From: Rhodocollybia butyracea
Taxonomy: Eukaryota > Basidiomycota > Agaricomycetes > Agaricales > Omphalotaceae
Length of the DNA stretch: 64,000 nt
Direction of reading: 5' to 3'
Assembly: GCA_015501585.1 (NCBI GenBank)
Contig: JADNRY010000067.1
Location: 1 to 64,000, forward strand
Shown here: one piece after another, positions 34,461-45,482 of the stretch
Layout of the letters: every line of letters begins with the position of its first letter
Position numbering within the stretch: position 1 is the first letter of the stretch
Translations under genes and position numbers: made by a program
Notes under the pieces: model-generated
Seen by the model: the letters and a program-made list of their open reading frames with translations, nothing else
Database searches by the model: none
Told to the model about the DNA's origin: nothing

Positions 34461-35564
34461 TTGAAGAACAAATTCGGGAAGTCGGATGAGATGAAGAAGA
34501 TCCTCTCGGATCGTCGCCTCAGAAGCCATGTCTTCCGTGATCATGAACCTATTGATACCTTCTTCAAGACTTTCAGAGAATTGAGAAGGGAAGCGATAGA
34601 GGGAGGAAACAATGTATCAGACAAAGTTTTCAAGGCTGTTATCTTGGCAGCTTTCCCTACTCTACCCTTTGACACCATTATCCAGAACATCACAGCGAAT
34701 CCGACTGCTTATCCTACATCAGCATCAGTGATACAGCAAATCATCTTTCAGTATTCTCGTACCGAGACACGTCCTGATGCAGCCGTGTCAGGGGATAGGC
34801 TCCCGCAGGCAAACATTGCTCTTCAAGCTCGAATTGAGCATCTTGAACACCAGCTTGCTGCGGTTACGATCGGAGGTTCAGGAACAAAGGGGAACAGTAA
34901 TGGGAAGAAGTGCACTAACCCCAACTGCTTGAGGGAGGGGCATCTGGCCGAGGACTGTTTTAGGAAAGGCGGAGGTAAAGAGGGCCAGTACCCACCATGG
35001 TGGAAGGGGAAGAAGGATACTACTTCTCCTCCTCCGGCTGCGAATTCCGCCGTTGCCTCAAACGTCTCGGTAGGGGAGTTAACCCAACACTATGCCGGGT
35101 ACAGCACGTCAATGTCGATAACTGATCCTGAAGACGAAACCTTCGCAGACTCAGGAGCGTCAGACCACTTCTTTAGGAAAAGATCTGACTTTCTTACCTA
35201 TATGCCTTGCTCACGCTTGAGTAGATCTTCCGAAGCATCAACTACTCTGAAAATAGTTGGCTACGGCAAAGCTCAGAAATCCTTTATACACGAAGGAAAG
35301 ATGATTGTAATCACCTTTGAAGAGGTGTTCCATTCCCCTTCTGTAACCTCAGACCTCATCTCTATCTCCAAACTGTGCGATAAAGGGATGACCACCGTTT
35401 TCGGTAAAGAATCAGTCAAGTTCTTCTCCGAGGATGGAACGCATATCCTGACAGGCCTCAGACACGGTGGCCTGTACCGCTTGCAAGAGAAGAAGACTTC
35501 GGCGTTTGTGGTGAATTCCAGGACCCTGGATAAGCCAGTGGATATCGAGGGATGGCACAGATGA
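34461..35564 (+). pseudogene. Copia gag C-terminus and aspartic protease
   Basis: Contains gag segments around LRSHVFRDHEPIDTFFKTF, a CCHC zinc knuckle (C-T-N-P-N-C-L-R-E-G-H-L-A-E-D-C, about residues 150-165 of the frame) and the protease motif DSGASDHF. It ends at a TGA directly after GWHR. The next residues FGHAGI belong to the same pre-integrase motif, so the TGA is most simply a CGA-to-TGA change. Confidence 0.85.
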
Positions 35565-38327
35565 TTCGGCCATGCAGGTATAACGAGAATTCGCCTCGTG
35601 CTAGAGAGAAATTTGCTGGATGGACTCAAAGTGGTAGGAGATCCAAACAGTAAACTGCCCGAGTGTGATCCGTGCCATATTGGTCAAGCCAAACGAAGGG
35701 CCTTCGATGGGAAGACAGAGGTGGAGTCAAGGATACTCGAGAGAATTCACATCGACTTGACGGGACTGATGCGCACTCGTGCGTTGGGCAGCTTCTTTTA
35801 CTCGATGCCTATCGTGGATGGGTGTTCGTCGATGACGAGAGATTTCTACCTTATGAATAAAGACTCTGCGTCCATGCTAGCGGCTCTGGAAAAGTATAAG
35901 GCACTTGCCGAGAACAAGACAGGGAAGAAGTTGTTATATGTCTGCGTCGATGGAGGAAAGGAATTCAGCAGTGGACCGTGGCTGAAATGGGCAGAGGTAA
36001 ATGGCATTAAGCTTGAAGTCACTCCAGCGTACTCATCAGCGGCGAACGGGATAGTAGAACGGAAACACGGCATTACCTTTGACCATGTTCGCACAATCCT
36101 CTACGAATCCAGACTTCCTCCTTATCTTTGGACCTATGCATGTGCGTATATTGTGTACATGGAAAATCTTCTTCCTGCGGCTAGGACTGGCTATAAGATT
36201 CCGGCTGAGCTCTGGTATGGGAAGAAAATGGATGTAGCGCACCTTCGTCCTTGGGGAACAATAGTCGACGGAACGCCTGGCAAACTGGATCCAAGAGGTT
36301 TCTCGGGTCGGATGATTGGCTACGGGGAGAGGGGCGTATATTTGCTATACTTGTCTTCGGGTCGTGTGGTTACTAGCAGAGATGTCTCTTTCGACGAGAG
36401 GGTACGTGTTCCTTTGACCTCAGTTGCAGGGGAGAGGGGAGACGAGAGCGACGGAGAAGTTGAAGAAGGAACTCAACAACTTGATGGCATCAATACAACT
36501 GATGCCAATGGAAACTCCAAATCCATGATCTCCGATAACTTAAAGGTACCAGATCAGACCCTTATGCCACAGGCACCGCAACTTCGCCGCTCTTCCCGCA
36601 ATAGAACTCCGTCTGCAATAGCCAAGGCCAGCTCAGAATCTGAAGACAGAGAGAGAGCAAGTAGCCGAGCCCAAATCGAATGGGCTACCGACTCGAGAAG
36701 ACCACATGCAAATTTCATTTCCCTTTCTGAGAACCTACCTACAGAAGTTGACGACAAATTCAACGCCGCGCTCACTGCTATTGGTCTACCGCCCGTTCCG
36801 AAATCATACTCGAAAGCTATGGAGGATTCAAACCATTGGCTTCCAGCGATTCAGAAGGAAATCCAGCGGATGGAGGAATTCAAGGTATTTGGACCTCTCC
36901 AGAACCCTCCCAAAGGCGCGACAGTTCTGAACCCGTTGTGGGTTTTTGCACACAAGCTTAATGGGTCAGGGGAGATAATAGACGAGAAAGCACGCTTGGT
37001 AGTAAATGGAGGGTCTCAGGTAGAAGGAAGGGATTTTTTCGAAGTCTTTGCTGCAGTTTTGCGCTTCGAGTCACTCCGTATTTTGATCGCGGTCTGGATT
37101 TCTCTAGGGTTCTTCATCTGGCAGATCGACTTTGCGTCGGCTTATCTTAATGCTGACATGGAAGAAGAAATGTATATCAGGCCACCTGAAGGATTTGAAG
37201 GGAGAGGAACAGGACAGGTAATGCGGATGAAAAAGTCACTCTACGGGTCCATGCAGGCTGGACGAAATTGGTGGAAACTTCTTGATGCTACTTACAAGGA
37301 CCTAGGCTATCAACGGTCTCAGGCGGACCAGTGTGTTAGGATGCGGAAGTCGGACATCGGCGAAACAATGACGGGCACATACACCAACGATACACTTGGA
37401 GGCTCATCATCGAAGGAGGAGATGTCAAGGGCAAAGGAGGAGATTGGAAGTCACTACCGAATTAAGGAGACAGATACGGTGCAGTTTGCTCTAGGTATGT
37501 GCTTGGTTCACAACAGGGAAACAGGTACAGCTATGCTCTCGATGCCAGCTTACTGGGACCAGCTCCTCACCAGGTTTGGGCTTCAGGACTTGAAGCCAAA
37601 GGCGACACCCTATCCGCCGGGACTCAAACTGACCAAGGACATGTCTCCTAAGACCGAGGCGGACCACCATTTCATGAAGGACAAACCTTTTGCAGAGCTT
37701 CTTGGGGGTATTCAGTTTGGGCAAGGAGTGTGTCGACCCGACTTCGCCTACAAAACCAACAACCTCGCTCAGTTCACCCAGGACCCTGGACCCGCTCACT
37801 GGCACACTTTAGTTCACCTCTGCCGATACATCATAGGTACGAAGGAGAAGGGGATTGTGTTCAAGAAATCGGAGTTGGGCCTTAAACCCAAAACTTATTG
37901 CAACGCTAATCACGCAGCGTGCACTGATACGCGACGCTCGGTCACCGGAGTCCTTACTATGCTGGCAGGAGGTCCTGTGTTCTGGATGTCGTCGTGTTGT
38001 CTACAATGGAAGCTGAGTATATTGCGTATGGAAAGGGCGCTCAGCAGGCGAAGTGGATTCACAACTTCATGTCCGAAATTGGTTATCCCTCTCCTTTACC
38101 CTCTCAGGTCTATGCCAACAACAAGAGCGCAATCGCGATCTCCGAGAACCCGAAATTTCACCAGCGGGTTAAGCACATCGACATTCGATTCCATTTCCTC
38201 AGAGACTTGGTTGAGTCGGGGGAGATCAAGATTAATTATGTCCCATCCGAGGAGAATCTTGCGGATATCCTTACCAAACCGCTGGGGACCACGCTTCACA
38301 GGCTTATCGTGGATCTTATGGGGATGA
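35565..38327 (+). pseudogene. Copia integrase and reverse transcriptase
   Basis: The frame reopens at FGHAGITRIRL (35565). Integrase core: HIDLTG, YVCVDGGKEF and NGIVERKHG supply the D,D,E set. Reverse transcriptase: DEKARLVVNGGSQVEGRDFFEVFAAV, QIDFASAYLNADMEEEMYI and KKSLYGSMQAGRNWW. The position normally YVDD/YTDD reads Y-T-N-D, a loss of a catalytic Asp by a G-to-A change. After FWMSS (about 37990) the frame departs from RNase H, which resumes at 37994 in another frame. Confidence 0.9.
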
Positions 38328-38350
38328 GAGATGGCGGTGAGCGGGACTAG
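37994..38350 (+). pseudogene. Copia RNase H C-terminal part
   Basis: STMEAEYIAYGKGAQQAKWI and KHIDIRFHFLRDLVESGEI are typical copia RNase H. The usual ADNKSAI motif reads ANNKSAI, another D-to-N change consistent with G-to-A. The 3' end LADILTKPLG and a stop at 38348-38350 precede a short polypurine tract and the 3' LTR. Confidence 0.85.
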
Positions 38351-38355
38351 GGGAG

Positions 38356-38760
38356 TGTTGAAGGGAGTATCTTCGGAGTAAGGAGTCCCGCCCTTCGCCT
38401 CTTTCGGCTTCCGTTGTAGGTGGGACGTGTTTCATCTGGGGTATGGTTTATCCTCCCGGAGGGGGGTATTATTTTCCTTGATTTCTATATTATTTATCTT
38501 ATCTATTTTGTTTATCCGAGTGCCTATCTCTGACTTGGCAGTTTCGTGTATTGACTTATATACAGGTCATGTTGTCCTTATCCCTCAGTCGTTGTCTTGC
38601 ACACTTCTGAGGGTACGTCTACTTTATTTATATTTCTGTGATACTCATACTTACGCTTATGTACTTAGTTAAGCTTATACGCGTTTCACAGGTACTTACC
38701 GATCTCAATAAGAGTCGTTGTCTTGCACACTTCTGAGGTTAAGCTTATACGCGTTTCACA
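38356..38760 (+). repeat. 3' LTR of the copia element
   Basis: 405 bp, starts TGTTGAAGG and ends TTTCACA; preceded by the purine run GGGGAG and followed by target duplicate GAATT. Confidence 0.95.
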
Positions 38761-38765
38761 GAATT

Positions 38766-38960
38766 CTCTATCAAAGTAATTGACCTTTATGGCACTCTCA
38801 CTCGTGAAGCGGCTTCCCCCAAAAAATGAAACAAAAGCCACCTTGGCCCTAGTTCAAGTAGGATACCTCCCTGCTTCGCCTGAGTTGCCGTCAACTGCAA
38901 TGTCTTTGCGCAATTATTCTAAGGCGCGCATCTTGGGGTCGCTGGAAAAGTGCCCGTTGA
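38766..38960 (+). pseudogene. KDZ-transposase-associated (CxC-like) remnant split by the copia insertion
   Basis: Joining 32900-32992 to 38766 onward across the GAATT duplication gives a continuous frame: ELVEKYICWKYG ... AGWEF then SIKVIDLYGTLTREA and LVQVGYLPASPELPSTAMSL. The VGYLPASPELPS type of motif is like the cysteine-cluster region of basidiomycete KDZ transposase proteins. The catalytic part is not visible and the frame is soon lost. Family assignment is from memory of the motif. Confidence 0.4.
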
Positions 38961-41420
38961 CTGGAAGGTACGCGTGGAATGAAAGATATGAGCAGCGCAT
39001 GCCTGGAGGAAAATAGATCACTGGCATGCTGGAGAAGTGCAGCATAACAGGGAAACCCCGCCTCATGCCTCTTACACTTCCTGTATATCTTTAAACGTAG
39101 TGCTGCACAGGCAGCATTTTTCTAGTCCACATGACTTGCTTTATTACTTTCGACGACACAGTTGCAGAGCCTTGGCAGAACAGGTGCCATCATTTTCACT
39201 TGGTAAGGAGCGGGTACCCGCCATCCTGTCGGCATTGTGCCTCATTGCGCCCATTGACCCGCCTTTGGTTCTGAAGTATCAAATGCATGCGGCACCAATG
39301 GCGCGTTAACTCTAATAAGTTTTTATATGTTTTATTTACCTTCTTATGTAGTCAAATTATATAATTCTTTCATCGTGATTGCTCAACACTTTGAAAGGCG
39401 GCAAAGCTAGATGTCTTCTAGAACCGCGGTTTGCATACAGATTGAAGTTCGTATAATATATAAAAAGATAAATATAGCTGATTAAGTTGCAAATCCAAAC
39501 CTACGTAGGTTCTGGTAACCCACGTGTGTGAGTATTTGTCCCAGCATTTAAGAAAGCGGCCTCTTTCGGGTGCCTTTTTCACCAAACAAATCTACTTATA
39601 GATGGTATAGCTACACCCACAGACTCTGTATGATTAGGTCTACAATGAGCTGTCATTTTTATGTATCCTAAAATTTACAAAGTTGGAAAGTGTAGCGGAG
39701 ACAGTCAAAATGTAACTGAAGTTATGTTTAATGGTCAAACAGATGCAGCGCAATGACATGTGGAGCGATGGGTTTTAAAATACATACAAAGGTCTATTAG
39801 CTCTAACGGAAGCCTTCTGCATTAGTGAAGTAGCCAAAACTTTCTTGATCCAGCTTGCTCGACGTTGCAAGCATTGAAGTCAAGCATTGGACTGGCGGGC
39901 CGACACAAGCTCAACTCGTCTTTAAGTACAAAAAAACATAGCCATGAAGGCAAATGATATAGTTACATTCTAAGTACAGAGCCCAAGCCCCTCAAGTCTG
40001 GAATATAGATTTAAGCCCATTTCTCAGTGCCCTTCCTTACGCACTCTCTCTTCTTCAGCCTGCTTGGCAAAGCCCAGTATTTCTCCTCAGTCTGTCAACC
40101 CAACAAAATTTACCTCCGGCACCAAAGGAAAGGCAAGACTGGCAAGTTGCCAAAGTCACTAAGGGATGTAAACAGTACGAGGGCCATGTTGGTTAATGAA
40201 GACTCCTAGACTCTTAGATGGCTCTGAGATGGCTCTGAGATGGTGGTTCAAGACTACTATTAGATCATTATCAAGGGTTGTAGTTACACATCATTTGTAT
40301 ATATGTGTTTGTCCACAGCCTCGATTGAGCAGCCCAGGACAAATATCCAACAGGCCAAAGTTAAACGCTGGGAGGCCATTACACTGTTTTCGAAGATGCA
40401 AATAAGAGAGCTGTCACTAGCGAGGAGGTGGTCAAACTGTGTACTGCAAAGTTCAGACACTACGTACCAGCAGCATAGCCAGATAGGTGTGGAAAGGGAG
40501 CCGAGTTGATACTAAGACAGTTGATAACCACAGCGTTAGCTTTGTCATTCACAACATTCCTAGGTTGCTGAGAGGTAATTCAGTTAATTGAAGTCGGAGA
40601 AAAGCTAGGTACCTACTGTACGGCCTCTGCCATGCACAACACCGGCATTTGAGTTACTGAAGGGGCCATGGCGGTTGTCTGCTATTGCTTTTCCAGTAAA
40701 GCATGCAGCAAGATGGATATCACATATGAGCTTGGGGAGTGACAGAATCTTCTGCGCAGTGGGTAGTGCTTGTGTTACCGTAAACAACAAGTCCCATAAC
40801 ACAATGGTTTGAGTCATCTTGCTCCGCGACTTTTCGTGGCTGAGCTTCTGTTTCCGGGCGCTGGATTGGGTTGGAGGGGCCAAGTCAGATTCCAGGAGCG
40901 ATAAAGAAGGTGGTAATGATGGAGAAGAAAGCACGGATGGCAAAGGAGAGGCCATGGCAGGCAAGGAGGGTGCTGGAAGTGCCGGAACTTCATTGAGGTC
41001 GTCATACAAGCCCGTCGAATGAATGTGATGTTGTCAGAGCATAACAACTAGCTTGCGGCATATGAAACCTCTTTAGTTACAGAACGTCGGGCTTTGGAGA
41101 TTGCAGGGTTGTCTGCCATTTTGCAGACTGCAGCTCCTGCTCCTACTGTAGCCCCAGCTGCTAGACATTACAACTTTGTAACCATGAGTGTGGTTACTAA
41201 CGTGAGCGGCACATCCATTCCTGTAAAGTAGACTACAAGGAAGGAATGTTCCGACACTGGTAAGTGCCGCAGATTTTGGCGTAGCTTCCATTAAATATAC
41301 GCAGTTTGCCACTCAAGAATACACTGAGTTAAGGTGCCTTGCAAGCAGATAAATGAACGGCGGGGTAACTGCGTTGTTGAGTGGCCATCTATTTGAGGAA
41401 TCATTGTAAGGGGCGGGACA
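38961..41420. other. Degenerate region, probably transposon debris
   Basis: About 2.4 kb without an intact gene. Frames at 40605-41009 (-) and 40819-41022 (+) are low-complexity Pro/Ser or Gly/Lys/Glu mirror images of each other. 41070-41220 shows a short frame (LVTERRALEIAGLSAILQT) of unknown origin. Confidence 0.45.
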
Positions 41421-41429
41421 AGGGGCAGG

Positions 41430-41720
41430 CAAGCAGTGTTTGATGGATCATGGCGATGACCTCAGGCCGATAGCTAAGTCTTGGCAACAGATATCATGGA
41501 ATTACTTATGAAACTTTGTTACCAGTTTTATGTAGCTTACATGAAGGTTCTATGGACCTTCTGGACTCTTACCTTATTCAAGATATCTGGAATTATTGGC
41601 AGAAATATTCGCAGTGTAGGGAAAGACGCAAATCAAGGGAAGGGGGCCTGGCATGTGGGGCCCATCTTACCAGGCTTACATTCCTTGATAGGTGTGATGT
41701 CGAGGTGAGTTGCCGTTTTG
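41430..41720 (+). repeat. Dispersed repeat, partner of 32067-32480
   Basis: Shares long runs with the reverse complement of 32067-32480, including TTTTATGTAGCTTACATGAA and GATATCTGGAATTATTGGCA. It lies beside PPxY-gene copy 2. Confidence 0.75.
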
Positions 41721-42065
41721 ATTCTTGATTCTTGAACCGTAAATGGTAATTGGCAAACTCCAAAAGGCATTTGACTTATCTCGGTCACATGGCCGGCACG
41801 TTTCTGTCCGTGAGGATTGACAGCAATGAGACTTGAGTACAACAGAGTACAACCGCTGGTAGGATATGATCGCCTGTATCCACCACATCTCCTCCCATGC
41901 CAGTAATCCAATCACTGAGAAGGCGAGTACATACCTAGCTGAAACCTGGTAACTGAAAAGCTCAGTCACAAACAACTTCGTATAAAAATCGTCCATAAGC
42001 AACTTGTCCAGGGTCAGTAGTCCCTACTTTACTACTACCAACTTAATAGCACTAAGAATCAAAGC

Positions 42066-43030
42066 TTAGTACTCTAATGCATATGCTGGTGGCTGCTCTG
42101 AGACTTCTGTCACGCTTCCATCGATATCGCTGTCACTATCATAAGCACCATTCCCATATCGCGAGGCAGCGTGTTGTTTCTCTTCAATACGTGGCGTAGT
42201 GACCATCCAAAATGTTTCTCCTACCCCGCTTTGTTTGGGCGTCTGTGCTCCAAGCTCCGTCGGTTTGATTCCCCCAGACACCTGAGCTCCATTTGCTTCA
42301 GCATTAGATTCGACATAAAACGGGCGGGGAATCTGGAGGCTGAGCGAGGCTTCTTTACGTCTGCTACGGCGCCGACAGAGGACAAAGGTAATCGATAAAA
42401 GGACCAATCCAGTGATTCCGCCTGCGACACACCCAGCCACAACGCTCGCAGCTACATGATTGTTTGTCGTAGTCGATGTACTATCGGACATTGACCACGT
42501 AGAGCTTAAGTGTTGTGTCGTTAGATTATGCACACAGTCACGAATAGAACCTGCTCACCCAGTATGCAAGCTAGTACATACAGGCACACTTAACGAGGTT
42601 GGGCTAACAACATTGATTACCGTCGTGAAAATGGGTTTATTAGTCCTATGTATGTCAAGTAAGGTATGTAAGTCGCCAGATGTCTATCCCACTCACTTGG
42701 CATTGACGGCAACTACCACAAATAATCTGGCAAGTATTTCAACTAGCATTGGCAGTGGATTCCATATTAGCTTACCCTGATCGTTCAAACTCGATGGAAG
42801 ATACTCCTGCGTTTGCCGATGAGTTGGCAACGAGAACTGGAATTGCAAGGCCAGGACCCCCCGGTTTGTCCAACTTAATCTTTTCGAGGAAGAATGGGAT
42901 TTTGTCCTTTTTATTATGGCTCCATGTAATGTTCAGTGATTCTGGAGCTATCATGGTTCCAGACGAGAAGGATATTGCAAGCGCGCCAGCGACCATTGTG
43001 ACCCATGAAATAATAAATAACCTGTGGATT
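42066..43030 (-). CDS. Single-pass membrane protein with PPxY tail, copy 2
   Basis: Same layout as copy 1. The ectodomain exon (about 42770-43005) encodes MVAGALAISFSSG and LNITWSHNKKDKIPFFLEKIKLDKPGGPG. The 3' exon (42066 to about 42510) has a membrane span (VAGCVAGGITGLVLLSITFVLC), a basic WRRRSRRK-like region and a tail ending SEQPPAYALEY. The last exon is open. The first exon upstream of the CACAG acceptor was not found. The two copies also share about 300 bp of upstream flank. Confidence 0.6.
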
Positions 43031-43059
43031 CTCGGTTAGTTTTGCAAGTCTGAACGTAA

Positions 43060-44000
43060 ATTACGCGCACAAAAGAGTGTAATGCATCCCAGCTTGTTGC
43101 GCTGAGAGAATTGAAGGGAGATGTAAGCAACACCAGCATTGACCTTACTGGTACATATCCTGTCACCGGACTGCTAGGTAAATTGATGAGCAATACCAGG
43201 CAATACCATTTCAACTTGGTGATACAGACTGATGTACTTATGTTGATTGAGATTCATGTTTTTCTTGCTACTGAAATCAAAACCCAAGCCAGTCATAAGG
43301 GCTGTTCAATTCTAACTGCGGCAAAAATCGCGAATGCTCACGATTCAATCAAATGGGAGGCCGACAATGCATCATGCCACCTGATGCTTATATCAGGTGC
43401 AATGCCAAAGCCATGACTGGACTCATCGAGCCATAGGAGGCTGTAGGTACAAGGAGGACATTATCTTTTTAGTTAACTTGTACCAATTCTCATCTCTGTT
43501 GAGTGCCCTGCACATTACTTAGGGTATGGGTACTATTAAAAAGTAAGAACGAGCCAAACTGTGAGGGCATGGAGGTCCTGGCGCATCTGGTTATTGGTCA
43601 GGGTTGGTCAAGGTGGCACTCTTCGGCTCTCATTTGAGTGAATCGTGAGCACTCATGATTTTTGATGCGATTAGAATTGAACAGCCCTAGGCCTATAGGC
43701 TGTCATAGGAAGTCATAGGAACAGCGAGGGGACATAAGGAATGGATCGGTCCAAAGTTCGTGCTGCCTGTAGCTTATGATCAGATGTGAAGCCGAGTGTG
43801 TGCCGATTTCTTGGCGTTGTAGGCGGGCTTGCCGGCAAGCGGCAGAAGGGCCGAACCCTTTGAAGATCCTAAAATTTCGGCAATCAGTGATGCGTGAAAG
43901 TGTTGGTAATTTCCCTGGCAATCCAATGATGGGACGCTACAGGATAGCTACTAGTACAGAGGTCAAGGCTCGCGTTGCTCACATTTCCCTTTTCTCTCAA
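43060..44000. other. Spacer between copies 2 and 3
   Basis: Its first 250 bp matches the flank of copy 1. The remainder shows no supported gene. Confidence 0.5.
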
Positions 44001-44074
44001 CGCAGCAAGCTGGAATGCATTACACTCTTTTGTACGAATGCCCAACGTAGTCAGTGTTTTGACTTGCGAGCTAA

Positions 44075-45045
44075 CGGAGAATCCACAGATTATTTATCAT
44101 TTTATGGGCTGCGGCAGTCGCTGGCGCGCTTTCATTATCCTTCTAGTCTGAAACCGCAGTAGCCTCACAACCTTTGGAAATTAAATGGAAACATGATCAA
44201 AATACAAAAATTCCATTTTTCCTCAACAAGATCAGATTAGAACCGGATGGGCCTGGCCTACCAACTCCAGTACTTGTTGCCAACTCATCACAAGACGTAG
44301 GGTCATCTTCCATCGAGTTTAATCAACCAGGGTAAGCTATGTAATACTACAGTATATGGAAGGCTCAAACCAGTATGAATCCTTTCTTTCCAGGTTGTTT
44401 GAGGTAGTCGCCGTCGATGTCCAGTGAGTGGGATAGATAACACATCTGGCGACTTACATTAACCTACGTGACATAGGACTAATCAAACTATGTTTATAAC
44501 GGAGATTAATGTTGTCAGCATAACTTCAAGTGTGCCTGCACCTACCAGGTGAGCAGCTTCTCTTTGTAACTACATATAATCTAACGACACAACTCTTAAG
44601 CTCCCCATCAGCAAAATCTAATCGTACATCGGATGTGACAAGTAATCATGTAGCCGCCGTGGCTGGGGGTGTCGCAGGCGGGATCACTGGATTAATCCTT
44701 TTATCAATTACCTTCATCCTCTGTTGGCGCCGTAACAGACATAAAAAAGCCTCACTCCAGATTCCCTACCCGTTTTACGACGAATTTAACGGTAGCGCAA
44801 ATGGGGCTCTGGTGTCTAGGGTAATCAAACCGACTGAGCCTGGAGTGCAGACGCCCCAACAAAGCGGGGCCGGAGATACCTCTCGGATGGTCACCATGTC
44901 GCGTATTGAGGAAAAACAACACGCTGTCCGGGGATCTAGGAACGGTGCTCATAATGACAGCAATGAGACTGCCGCAAATATTGATGGAAGCGCGACAGAA
45001 GTCTCAGAGCAGCCACCAGCATATACATCAGAGTGCTGGGCCTAG
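44075..45045 (+). pseudogene. Single-pass membrane protein with PPxY tail, copy 3, with in-frame stop
   Basis: Opposite strand to copies 1 and 2. The ectodomain exon (44080-44330) encodes LFIILWAAAVAGALSLSF, then TAG at about 44136, then a continuing homologous frame (QPLEIKWKHDQNTKIPFFLNKIRL). The 3' exon (about 44600-45045) is intact, with the membrane span GGVAGGITGLILLSITFILCW and the tail SEQPPAYTSECWA. The TAG makes it a likely pseudogene unless splicing differs. Confidence 0.6.
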
Positions 45046-45482
45046 ATATCAGATTCTTAGTAGTGTTATTAGGTTGATAGTAAAGTAGCCTGAAGGACTG
45101 TTGACTCTTGATGGTTAGCTTTGGGCTGCAAGGCCTCACCTCCCGGATGTATGCATCCGTCTGAGTGTCTTTTTAGATCCGAAAATACCCATCTTGCTTT
45201 AAAGTACTTATGATAAAATCCAAGCTAGCCGTACTCTTCCCGGGGAAAGGACGTAGGAAATGACCGGTGACTGGTCGCAAAACCAACCCGCCTACGAAAA
45301 CTCGGGGATGTGAGCGCTTGAGCCCCTACTCGCGCGCTGCCATATGCCGCAGTACGTAGTACTTATGACGAGGTTGATAAGAGTGAGGATTTGTCCGAGG
45401 AGATCAAAACGTGAACGCAGCGTGCCGTGCCGTTTTCTCGCGACAACGAACGCAACAGAACGCAACTTATCATAAAGTTATC

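Larger units (their letters stand above)
32993..38760 (+). mobile_element. Ty1/copia LTR retrotransposon, complete but inactivated
   Basis: Two near-identical LTRs (32993-33396 and 38356-38760) flank gag-pol. The target duplication GAATT is perfect (32988-32992 and 38761-38765). Order is gag zinc knuckle, protease, integrase, reverse transcriptase, RNase H, which defines copia. Inactivating changes: a stop in early gag (33543), a nested solo LTR in gag (33739-34367), TGA at 35562 between protease and integrase, an altered RT active site, and a frame break near 38000 in RNase H. Confidence 0.95.

Noticed and set aside
35273..35629. Minus-strand frames within the retrotransposon
   Set aside because: Shadows of the pol frame.
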